Source: Rhodobacteraceae bacterium UBA6141 (GTDB lineage: Bacteria > Pseudomonadota > Alphaproteobacteria > Rhodobacterales > Rhodobacteraceae). Taken from it: a DNA stretch of 12,932 nt. Positions within the stretch are counted from its first letter, which is position 1; every line of letters begins with the position of its first letter. This document shows positions 7,163-12,932 of this stretch, one piece after another. A program made the translations under genes and the position numbers. The stretch spans positions 1 through 12,932 of the forward strand of contig DIVD01000084.1 of NCBI GenBank assembly GCA_002423245.1, in the 5' to 3' direction. The notes below the pieces were generated by a model. It had not been told where the DNA came from and ran no database searches. It saw only the letters and a program-made list of their open reading frames with translations.

Positions 7163-8938
7163 TCATGGCAACGTCTCCTCGCGCGCGATCATGATCTCGA
7201 CGCGGCGATTGAGCGCGCGTCCCTCGGGCGTGGCGTTGTCGGCGACGGGGTCGGCCTCGCCCTTGCCCTCGACGACAAGCCGCGCCGGGTCGGTCAGGAA
7301 CTCCGCCAGCTTGCCCTGCACCGATTCCGCGCGGGCGACCGACAGGTCGATGTTGTTCTTGAAGCGGCCGGTGCCCTTCAGCGGCACGTTGTCGGTGAAG
7401 CCGACCACCTTGATCGGGCCCGCCTCCGCATCCAGCGCGGCGCCGATCTTCCGGGCCAGCCCGGTGAAGGCTTCCTTCACCTCGCTCTTGCCGGAATCGA
7501 ACAGCGCGGTATTGTTGATCCGCACGAAGATGAAATCGCCCTTGCGGTCCACCTCCAGCGTGCCGGCCTCGATGTCCGGGGCAAGGCTCTGGCGGATGCG
7601 GTCCAGTTGTGCGGTTTCCGGCGGCGGCGGCGCCACCACCGGCGTCATCACCGGCTCGGGCCGCTGCAGCGTGACCGCCTGCGCCGGATGCACGCCCATC
7701 AGCCGCGCGACGACCTGGCTGCCCTCGTTCGAGATCACGACCGACAGCGCCATGTAGGCGCCCAGCAACAGCACCCCCAGCACCGAGGCCACCACCCAGA
7801 TCGGCGTGCCGCCGAAGCGGCGGCGCCCGCCCACCAGCACCGGCTGCCAGCGGGGCGAGATATCCTCGTCGGGGCGCGGCTCGACCCGGCGCAGGCTGTC
7901 ATGGATCATGCCGCGGATGCGCTGCAGTTCCATCGCACCATTGGGGGCGGTGCGATACTGCCCCTCGAAACCAAGCGACAGGCAGACCAGCGCCAGTTCC
8001 AGCAGCTGAAACCGTTGCGCCGGGGCCTGAAGTGCCCTCTCGACCTCCTGGAAGAAGCCGACGCCCGAGGTGCGGCGGTTGAAGAACCGCGCCACCATCG
8101 AATACTGGATCCACAGGTGCCGGTCGGTGCCGGGGATGTTCTGCACGATGTCGTCGGCGGTGCCGCACAGAAGGTATTTCGCCACCTGCGCCTCGTGGGG
8201 GTTGATCCCGGCCGCCAGCACGTTCTGCTCGAAGGTCTCGATCTCGCGGGTGACGTGTTCCATCAGCGGAACCGCCTCCATCTCGACCATCTGGGTGCGC
8301 AGGCGCCCGAACAGGATCAGCAGGTTGGCGGCGGCAGCAAGGATCGGGTTCCTGGGGCCGCCATGGCCAAGCCCCTTGGCATGAAGCGCCTGCCGCAGGT
8401 CGATCTTCTGCGCGGGCGGCTCGTAGCGGCCGGTCTCGGCCGGACGATGATCGGGGAAGAAGGACTCCGACGGGGCGAAGGCGCCCGCCACCTGCGGCTG
8501 CACCGGCTGCTGCGGCTGGCCGAAGCCCGAGTCCCAGGCGCCGCCGCCACTCTTGGCCGGGCCAAAGCCGCCGCCCTGTCCGGAAAAGCCGCCGGCCTGC
8601 CCGCCGAAGCCGCCCTGCGGCTGCGGCGCGAACCCGCCCGCCTGCCCACCGCCGCCTGCGGGAGCAAAGCCGCCGCCGCCCCAGGCATCGCCGCCCGCCA
8701 GCCCGCCACCCGCCTGACCCCCACCCGCCAGCCCGCCGCCCGCCTGACCCCCGCCGGGCGGCCCGAAGCCCTGCCCCTGCGGCGGGTTGCCGAGCGCGCC
8801 GCCGATCACCGTCTTCTGGCCGCCGCTGGGGGCCGCCGGCCGGGCCGGGGGCTGCGGCAGCGGCGAGGGGGCCGGGCCGCCAAGGCTGCCGCCGATCACC
8901 GTCTTGTCCTTGCCCTTGCCCGGCCCGCCGCTGGTCAT
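7163..8938 (-). CDS. tssL: T6SS inner-membrane protein TssL (DotU) with Gly-rich N-terminal tail and MotB/OmpA-like C-terminal domain
   Basis: TssL is the DotU-like partner of TssM. This 591-residue version has four parts. Residues 1-185 are a low-complexity Gly/Pro/Gln/Ala-rich cytoplasmic tail with two KTVIGG motifs (12-17 and 42-47). Residues about 190-375 are the DotU domain: NPILAAAANLLILFGRLR, AKYLLCGTADDIV and LLELALVCLSLGFEGQYR. One membrane helix follows (about 378-401). The periplasmic C-terminus (about 475-591) is an OmpA/MotB-type peptidoglycan-binding domain with GFTDNVPL (Asp516), NNIDLSVARA (Arg536) and EGRALNRRVEIMI. The ATG overlaps the tssK stop (ATGA, 8935-8938), with GGAG eight bases upstream inside tssK. 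In A. tumefaciens PpkA phosphorylates TssL on Thr14 and Fha binds the product; Thr13 here sits at almost the same place. Identification is certain; phosphorylation is inference. Confidence 0.97.
   Translation of the reverse strand: MTSGGPGKGKDKTVIGGSLGGPAPSPLPQPPARPAAPSGGQKTVIGGALGNPPQGQGFGPPGGGQAGGGLAGGGQAGGGLAGGDAWGGGGFAPAGGGGQAGGFAPQPQGGFGGQAGGFSGQGGGFGPAKSGGGAWDSGFGQPQQPVQPQVAGAFAPSESFFPDHRPAETGRYEPPAQKIDLRQALHAKGLGHGGPRNPILAAAANLLILFGRLRTQMVEMEAVPLMEHVTREIETFEQNVLAAGINPHEAQVAKYLLCGTADDIVQNIPGTDRHLWIQYSMVARFFNRRTSGVGFFQEVERALQAPAQRFQLLELALVCLSLGFEGQYRTAPNGAMELQRIRGMIHDSLRRVEPRPDEDISPRWQPVLVGGRRRFGGTPIWVVASVLGVLLLGAYMALSVVISNEGSQVVARLMGVHPAQAVTLQRPEPVMTPVVAPPPPETAQLDRIRQSLAPDIEAGTLEVDRKGDFIFVRINNTALFDSGKSEVKEAFTGLARKIGAALDAEAGPIKVVGFTDNVPLKGTGRFKNNIDLSVARAESVQGKLAEFLTDPARLVVEGKGEADPVADNATPEGRALNRRVEIMIAREETLP
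8696..8755 (-). repeat. Two tandem 30-base units in the TssL Gly-rich tail
   Basis: Two adjacent 30-base units (8696-8725 and 8726-8755) differ at two positions (8708/8738 and 8723/8753). They encode the duplicated Gly-rich block GGGQAGGGLA in the N-terminal tail of TssL. Surrounding sequence is also Gly-rich. This looks like a slippage-type in-frame duplication lengthening the tail. Confidence 0.85.
8798..8815 (-). other. Second KTVIGG motif of TssL (candidate phosphothreonine, Thr43)
   Basis: Codons 42-47 of tssL encode KTVIGG, with Thr43 at 8810-8812. The 18 bases are identical to those at 8888-8905, exactly 90 bases away. The motif is preceded by Gln and followed by Ala-Leu-Gly. It is a candidate PpkA site and FHA-binding site by analogy with Agrobacterium TssL; phosphorylation itself cannot be seen in sequence. 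Confidence 0.5.
8888..8905 (-). other. First KTVIGG motif of TssL (candidate phosphothreonine, Thr13)
   Basis: Codons 12-17 of tssL encode KTVIGG, with Thr13 at 8900-8902, preceded by the basic run GKGKD. Its position nearly matches Thr14, the residue reported as phosphorylated by PpkA in A. tumefaciens TssL. With the copy at 8798-8815 it forms a 90-base spaced pair (30 residues apart). Confidence 0.55.
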
Positions 8939-10272
8939 GTCCGGCTCTCCACGATGGCCCAGAGGTCAAGCTTCAGGTCGGGCCAGTCACCGGCGAAATG
9001 CATCCCGATGGCCGGGGCCGTGCTGAACTCGCGCCAGAGGGGGGTGTTCTTGTCGAGCAGGAAATACACGTTGCGCGACACCGCGCGGATCTGCCGGGGC
9101 GGTGTCGGCGTGTGGATCAGCGCGATGCCCGGCAGGTTGTTGTTGACGATCTCGGCCATGCGGGTGTTGGGCCCGATCTTGCACAGCTCGGGGAATTGCA
9201 GCTGCACCTGGGTCAGGGGCCGGCTGCTTTCCACCTCGATCACGAAGGTGGCGTCGCGGAACAGGTTGCGGTCGGCCACCTGCGCCAGGTAGGAGCTTTG
9301 CCCCACCTGCCGCAACTCCAGCCGCGTCGCCCGGCCGACATCGCGGCTCAGCAGGCGCTGGATGTCGCGCACCATCGGCTCGAAGGCCGATTTCAGGTCG
9401 CCATGGTCATAGGCGGCATATTCGGGCGCCAGCCGCGTGTCCTGGTCAAAGGTCCACAGCTCGCCCGAGAAGCGCAGGAATTCCTCGTACAGCCGCTCGG
9501 GATGGATGTAGCGCGATTGCCGGAAATGCCGCAGCACGTTGATCTCCCGGTTCAGCAGCAGCAGCATGAAATAGTCGGTGGCCTGCAAGCCGCCCCCGGC
9601 GCTGGGATCGGCGGCATAGCGGGCCAGCGAGTCAAGCTTGGTCTCCACCCAGCCGATGACCCGGTCCAGCCAGCCGATCACCACCGGATGCGCGTTCAAC
9701 GTCACCACCGGCGGCGGGAAGGTATCGTCGAGGATCACCACATTGTCGCGCACCTCGAGGATGCGGCCGATCTTCAGGCACTGGTAGCCGGGCTTGGCGG
9801 TGTTGCGGATATCGAGTTCAAGCCGCGGTTCGGCAATCTCGATCTGCTGTTCCACCCGCATCGCCGAGGCGCTGTCGGCCACGGTTTCCGCGGCAAGGAT
9901 GTAGCGCGTCGCCACGCCCGCCTCTGCATCCATCGCCATTTCGCGGCCGTTCATCGCCACGTCCGGCAGCGTCAGCCAGATCGCCACCCCGTCCGAGCCT
10001 TCGGGGACCTGGGTCGCCGGCGGCAGCGCGTTGACCCCGGGCGCGTCGAACGGCGTGCCGTCGGGCAAGATGCCCACCACCCGCGTCAGCTCGATCCGGC
10101 CCTGCTGCAGGCGGTCGCGGTTGAAGCGCAACTCCTCCACGCCCCAGGGATAGGGCGACAGATGCCGCGTGCGGGCCTCCAGAAGCTTTTCAAGATAGCG
10201 GTCGTTCTGCTGAAGGTGCTGGGGCTGAAGGAAAAGCCCCTCCTTCCACGCGACCTTGCTGTACCAAGACAT
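8935..10272 (-). CDS. tssK: T6SS baseplate protein TssK (ImpJ/VasE)
   Basis: TssK is the trimeric cytoplasmic adaptor that links the T6SS baseplate to the TssL-TssM membrane complex. The N-terminus is the family signature MSWYSKVAWKEGLFLQPQHL, followed by QQNDRYLE. Other familiar stretches are SPYPWGVEELRFN (39-51), LLLLNREINVLRHF, PERLYEEFLRFSGELWTF and LPGIALIHTPTPP. The length of 445 residues is typical. The frame has an ATG 16 codons upstream (10320), but I chose 10272 because it gives the conserved N-terminus; AGGAG lies 12 bases upstream, a somewhat long spacing. It is the first T6SS gene in transcription order here, 210 bases after the autotransporter stop. Its stop overlaps the tssL start by four bases, so the two are translationally coupled. 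Nothing is missing or broken. Confidence 0.97.
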   Translation of the reverse strand: MSWYSKVAWKEGLFLQPQHLQQNDRYLEKLLEARTRHLSPYPWGVEELRFNRDRLQQGRIELTRVVGILPDGTPFDAPGVNALPPATQVPEGSDGVAIWLTLPDVAMNGREMAMDAEAGVATRYILAAETVADSASAMRVEQQIEIAEPRLELDIRNTAKPGYQCLKIGRILEVRDNVVILDDTFPPPVVTLNAHPVVIGWLDRVIGWVETKLDSLARYAADPSAGGGLQATDYFMLLLLNREINVLRHFRQSRYIHPERLYEEFLRFSGELWTFDQDTRLAPEYAAYDHGDLKSAFEPMVRDIQRLLSRDVGRATRLELRQVGQSSYLAQVADRNLFRDATFVIEVESSRPLTQVQLQFPELCKIGPNTRMAEIVNNNLPGIALIHTPTPPRQIRAVSRNVYFLLDKNTPLWREFSTAPAIGMHFAGDWPDLKLDLWAIVESRT

Positions 10273-10482
10273 TCCGTTGTCAAACTCCTGTCGCCGGCAC
10301 CGCCGAGGCGGGGCCTGCACAATGCGCCGCAGTGTCCCGCAAGGGCCTCACCCGGACCAGCTGCCGCAGCCCGAGTGTGAAGCCTGCCCTGCTGCGGATC
10401 AAGGATTCAGTTGCACCGCCGGATCCTTGCGGAACAGGCGACGGGGCACGCAGCGGCCGTGCCTGCCCCGGTTTGCTGCGGG
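10273..10482. other. Intergenic region between autotransporter stop and tssK start
   Basis: This is the largest non-coding gap in the window and the likely place for a promoter of the tssK-to-ppkA operon. On the minus strand a TTGATC (10402-10397) is followed 17 bases later by CACACT; this is a poor sigma70-type match and I do not call it a promoter. A second small inverted repeat pairs 10400-10406 with 10423-10429 (seven pairs). No convincing coding sequence or operator was found. The AGGAG before tssK is at 10285-10289. Confidence 0.6.
10442..10470 (-). terminator. Possible transcription terminator hairpin after the autotransporter gene
   Basis: An inverted repeat begins 12 bases after the autotransporter stop. 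CGGGGCA at 10442-10448 pairs with TGCCCCG at 10464-10470 (seven pairs, 15-base interior). An alternative pairing is 10445-10450 with 10458-10463. The following minus-strand bases (TCGCCTGTTCC) hold only scattered T, so intrinsic termination would be weak. The position suits a terminator that separates the autotransporter from the T6SS operon. Confidence 0.4.
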
Positions 10483-12932
10483 TCAGAATGACATGCGCAG
10501 TTGCGCCGTCAGGCCGAGGCTGTCCTCCACATCGTCGCCAAAGCGGGCATCCACCCGCAGGTTGGCGTTCAACTGCTTGGCCCCGCCCCAGCGCCCCGCA
10601 TCCAGCAAGGACACGTAGTTGACGCCGACGCTCAGTTCCCCGAAGCCGCCGAGATTCGAGGTGCTGATGTCGCTGGTGCCGCCAAGCGCATCGGTGAAGG
10701 TCGAGTCCCGGTCGCCGGCGAAATCGTTGTAATAGACCGCGCTCATGAAGGTCGTCGTCCCTGCGGTGCCCGATTCCGCGATCGTCGTCTTGGCAAGCGT
10801 GCCACCGGCGAAGCCGATCAGCGCGTCGAACGACTTGGTCTTCAGGACTTCTCCGCCCGAGAACTTCAGCTTGGAATCCCCGGTGTGGGTGTAGGCGAAG
10901 CCCGCCGTCGGCACCAGCGAGAGCCCGTCTTCGTTCAGGTCATGGGCATAGTTGACGCGGCTGCTGATCGTTACCGACTCGCTGTCGACCTCGCTGTCAT
11001 CCAGCCCCAGCCCGGTGCCCGAGGTGCTTGAGACCACATATTCGGTCTTGTCGAAGCGCAACTGCACATCGGCGGTGAACTTGTCACGCCGCGCCGCCAT
11101 GTAGGTGCCGATATAGGTCTGGTCGAAGTCGGTCTTGACCTGCCCCAGCACGGTCATGCTGGGATCGTAGCGCGACGGGTCCAGCGGGTCTATGGCGAAC
11201 ACGTCCTGCTTGGTCTTGCCCTGGTTCACGCCGACCATGCCGCCGAAGGCAAGATCCCAGCCGCCATAGCGCCCGTCATAGCAGCCCATGTCATAGCCTG
11301 CCTGAAAGCCGCTGAAATAGGCATCGACCGAGGTTTCCAGATCGCTGATGCCGTTGTCGGAGCTGCCGGTGACCGTGGCCCGCCCGCCCGTCGCGCGGCC
11401 ATAACCGCCATGCGAGCATGCCTCGCCCGAGGCAAGGCCGCTGACGAAGGGGCTTTGCGGGCGGTTGATCACCGTCCCCAGCAGCAATTGCGTCAGCGAG
11501 AAGTTCGCCGCGATGCCGCCGACCGCCGGGTTCACCTGACTGCGGACGTAAAGATCGCCGTTCGCGCCGTCCTGATAGATGCTGTGCAGCACCGTCCCGC
11601 TCGAGGGCAACCCGCTGATCCCGCCGATGGTGTAGCTGTTGGCCTGCGCGTCATCGACATCGAAGAACAGGATATCGCTTCCCAGCGAGGACAGGCTGCC
11701 CTGCGGCGCGAAGTCGAAGCCGGGGGTGCCGCTGGTCGCGCCGCCCGATACGATGATGCTGTCGGCGCTGCGCCCGTCCAGATCGACGTCGAGCCCGTAC
11801 CTGCCGCTTCCCGACAGCCCGCCATTGACCAGCAGCGCATCGTCCATCGCGCCGCCCCGCATGTCGATGCTGCCGTCGTTCGAGGCATTGCCGTTCACCG
11901 TCACCGTCGATCCGAAGAATGCGGCCCCGGTATTGGCGAAGTCCCCGGTGAAGATGCCGTCGGTGGAGTTGAGCGTGCCGTCATTGGTGAAGGCCGCGAT
12001 GACCGTGCCGTCGATCACCGCCTCGGACCCGGCAGCGTTGGTCACGCTGCCCGCCCCCAGCGTGTAGCCGCTGCCCACGCTCAGCGCCGACGGGGCACTG
12101 GAGTTGTTGGTGACCGCGCCAAGCCCGGTGTAGTCGCCGGCGTTCACGCTGAGCATGCCGGCACCGATATTGTCGAACGCCGCCCCCGCCCCGGCCAGCG
12201 CACCGGTCACCGTGAAGGTGCCCGCGTTGGTCACCGCGCCGTTGATCGCGCCCTGCGCGTTGACGATCCCGCCCGCTGCATTGTCCAGCGTGCCGGAGAC
12301 GGTTCCCGAGGTGGTGAGGGTGCCGGAGTTGTCCACCGACGCCATCGTCCCGGCGTTGGTTGCAGCGCCCGCGTTCGTCACCGCGCCCGTGGTGCCGCCC
12401 GCGAGGTTGTCGAAGGTCGCGGAGTTGTCGACGGAGGCCATCGCGCCCGCGTTGGTCACCGCCCCGCCGCTGATCGTCGTCGTGCCGGAGACGGCGCCGG
12501 TGGCCGAGTTGGTGAAGGTCCCGTCGGTGTTCGTCAGCGAGGCCACCGTGCCCGCGTTCGTGCCGGTGCCCGCGTTCGTCACGCCGTCCGCGCTGCCACC
12601 CGCGAGGTTGTCGAACGTCCCCGCCGCCTGGGTGTCCACCGCCGCCAGCGTGCCGGAGTTGGTCACCGCCCCGCCGCTGATCGTCGTCGTGCCGGCCACG
12701 CTGCCCGAGGTCGTCAGCGTGCCGCCGGTGTTCGAGACCGCGCCCGAGATCGTGCCGCTGTTGCCGAAGCTGCCGGAGTTGTCCAGCGAGGCCACCGTGC
12801 CCGCGTTCGTGCCGGTGCCGGCATTCGTCACGCCGTCCGCGCTGCCGCCCGCGAGGTTGTCGAACGTCCCCGCCGCCTGGGTGTCCACCGCCGCCAGCGT
12901 GCCGGAGTTGGCCACCGTGCCGCCGCTGATCG
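10483..12932 (-). CDS. Autotransporter with repetitive beta-strand passenger (5' end outside window)
   Basis: This is the C-terminal 816 codons of a type V secreted autotransporter. The passenger (edge to about 11450) is rich in Gly, Thr, Asn, Ser and Ala, with N-[AS]-G-T repeats such as VTNAGT and VDNSGTL, expected to form a surface beta-helix. Near 11860-11560 it holds an autotransporter junction-type stretch (DALLVNGGLSGSGRYGLDVD, then ILFFDVDDAQANSYTI). From about 11430 to the stop is a beta-barrel translocator of about 315 residues, starting GYGRATGGRATVTGS and ending LTAQLRMSF; a terminal Phe is the usual signal for Bam-dependent outer-membrane insertion. Two Cys lie in or near the first barrel strands. 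The frame is open to the right edge, where GTG codons are internal, so the signal peptide and true length are unknown. Likely an adhesin-like surface protein, but function cannot be deduced. It shares strand with the T6SS genes; joint transcription is not shown. Confidence 0.9.
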   Translation of the reverse strand, partial: ISGGTVANSGTLAAVDTQAAGTFDNLAGGSADGVTNAGTGTNAGTVASLDNSGSFGNSGTISGAVSNTGGTLTTSGSVAGTTTISGGAVTNSGTLAAVDTQAAGTFDNLAGGSADGVTNAGTGTNAGTVASLTNTDGTFTNSATGAVSGTTTISGGAVTNAGAMASVDNSATFDNLAGGTTGAVTNAGAATNAGTMASVDNSGTLTTSGTVSGTLDNAAGGIVNAQGAINGAVTNAGTFTVTGALAGAGAAFDNIGAGMLSVNAGDYTGLGAVTNNSSAPSALSVGSGYTLGAGSVTNAAGSEAVIDGTVIAAFTNDGTLNSTDGIFTGDFANTGAAFFGSTVTVNGNASNDGSIDMRGGAMDDALLVNGGLSGSGRYGLDVDLDGRSADSIIVSGGATSGTPGFDFAPQGSLSSLGSDILFFDVDDAQANSYTIGGISGLPSSGTVLHSIYQDGANGDLYVRSQVNPAVGGIAANFSLTQLLLGTVINRPQSPFVSGLASGEACSHGGYGRATGGRATVTGSSDNGISDLETSVDAYFSGFQAGYDMGCYDGRYGGWDLAFGGMVGVNQGKTKQDVFAIDPLDPSRYDPSMTVLGQVKTDFDQTYIGTYMAARRDKFTADVQLRFDKTEYVVSSTSGTGLGLDDSEVDSESVTISSRVNYAHDLNEDGLSLVPTAGFAYTHTGDSKLKFSGGEVLKTKSFDALIGFAGGTLAKTTIAESGTAGTTTFMSAVYYNDFAGDRDSTFTDALGGTSDISTSNLGGFGELSVGVNYVSLLDAGRWGGAKQLNANLRVDARFGDDVEDSLGLTAQLRMSF
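12535..12683 (-). repeat. Long direct repeat, copy 1, in the autotransporter passenger
   Basis: This 149-base stretch matches 12784-12932 with about six mismatches counted by eye, at an offset of 249 bases (83 codons). It encodes the run from SGGAVTNSGTLAAVDTQAAG through AGTFDNLAGGSADGV to NAGTGTNAGTVASL. Near identity at the DNA level points to recent duplication or gene conversion within the passenger. Confidence 0.9.
12784..12932 (-). repeat. Long direct repeat, copy 2, running to the window edge
   Basis: Partner of 12535-12683, offset 249 bases. The match continues to the last base of the window, so the repeat may be longer or present in further copies upstream. The intervening 100 bases (12684-12783) encode a different but similar segment (GSFGNSGTISGAVSNTGGTL). 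Confidence 0.9.

Noticed and set aside
2911..7194. Open frame of 1427 codons on the plus strand, antisense to tssM and tagF
   Set aside because: It mirrors the codon-position GC bias of tssM on the opposite strand. Its translation is rich in Arg, His, Gln and Ala with no recognisable domain, while the minus strand encodes a full TssM with all motifs.
6818..9292. Open frame of 824 codons on the plus strand over tssM and tssL
   Set aside because: Antisense shadow in GC-rich DNA; the translation is low-complexity Arg/Ala/Leu-rich and tssL is unmistakable on the other strand.
10273..10320. Longer tssK start at 10320
   Set aside because: The 16 extra residues are not part of the TssK family N-terminus, which begins exactly at the ATG at 10272.
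10339..10353. Possible sigma54 promoter upstream of tssK (GG and GC ten bases apart on the minus strand)
   Set aside because: Only about 7 of 12 consensus positions match, which is expected by chance in DNA this rich in G and C.
8998..10380. Open frame of 460 codons on the plus strand over tssK
   Set aside because: Antisense shadow of tssK, with no family resemblance.
12298..12932. Regular direct repeats resembling a CRISPR array
   Set aside because: The repeats are in frame within the autotransporter passenger, vary in length and sequence, and lack uniform repeats with unique spacers.

Overview
The window is GC-rich throughout (roughly two thirds G+C by eye). Every gene I can support lies on the minus strand. 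It holds the membrane-complex and regulatory end of a type VI secretion system (T6SS), followed on the right by the 3' part of a large autotransporter gene. The gene order, the OmpA-fused TssL and the PpkA/PppA/TagF module resemble alphaproteobacterial T6SS loci such as the Agrobacterium imp operon. An alphaproteobacterium, perhaps of the Rhodobacterales, is my best inference; no ribosomal or other phylogenetic marker is present to prove it.

In the direction of transcription (right to left) the layout is: the C-terminal part of an autotransporter (12932 to 10483, cut by the right edge); a 210-base gap with a hairpin that may terminate it; tssK (baseplate), tssL (DotU plus a MotB/OmpA-like domain) and tssM (IcmF); tagF; the PP2C phosphatase pppA; and the Ser/Thr kinase ppkA, cut by the left edge. 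tssK and tssL share an ATGA overlap, and the next four junctions are 34, 15, 85 and 1 bases. tssK to ppkA is therefore almost certainly one operon.

The genes work together as follows. TssK links the cytoplasmic baseplate to the TssL-TssM inner-membrane complex. TssM spans to the periplasm, and TssL carries its own peptidoglycan-binding domain. PpkA and PppA form the threonine phosphorylation switch, and TagF is the post-translational repressor. In Agrobacterium tumefaciens PpkA phosphorylates TssL near its N-terminus and the FHA protein Fha then binds it. Here the TssL tail carries two identical KTVIGG motifs (Thr13 and Thr43), and a related RTIIS motif sits in the PpkA linker. That is the most interesting specific observation in the window.

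The system as a whole is a known type, not a new one. What stands out is the duplicated candidate phosphosite, the long low-complexity tails or inserts in three operon proteins (TssL, TagF, PpkA), TagF and PppA as separate genes where Agrobacterium has a fusion, a kinase catalytic loop with Ser in the usual Lys position, and a nearly identical 83-residue repeat in the neighbouring autotransporter. No Hcp, VgrG, sheath, ClpV, Fha or TssJ gene lies in the window. No RNA gene, insertion sequence or CRISPR array was seen.
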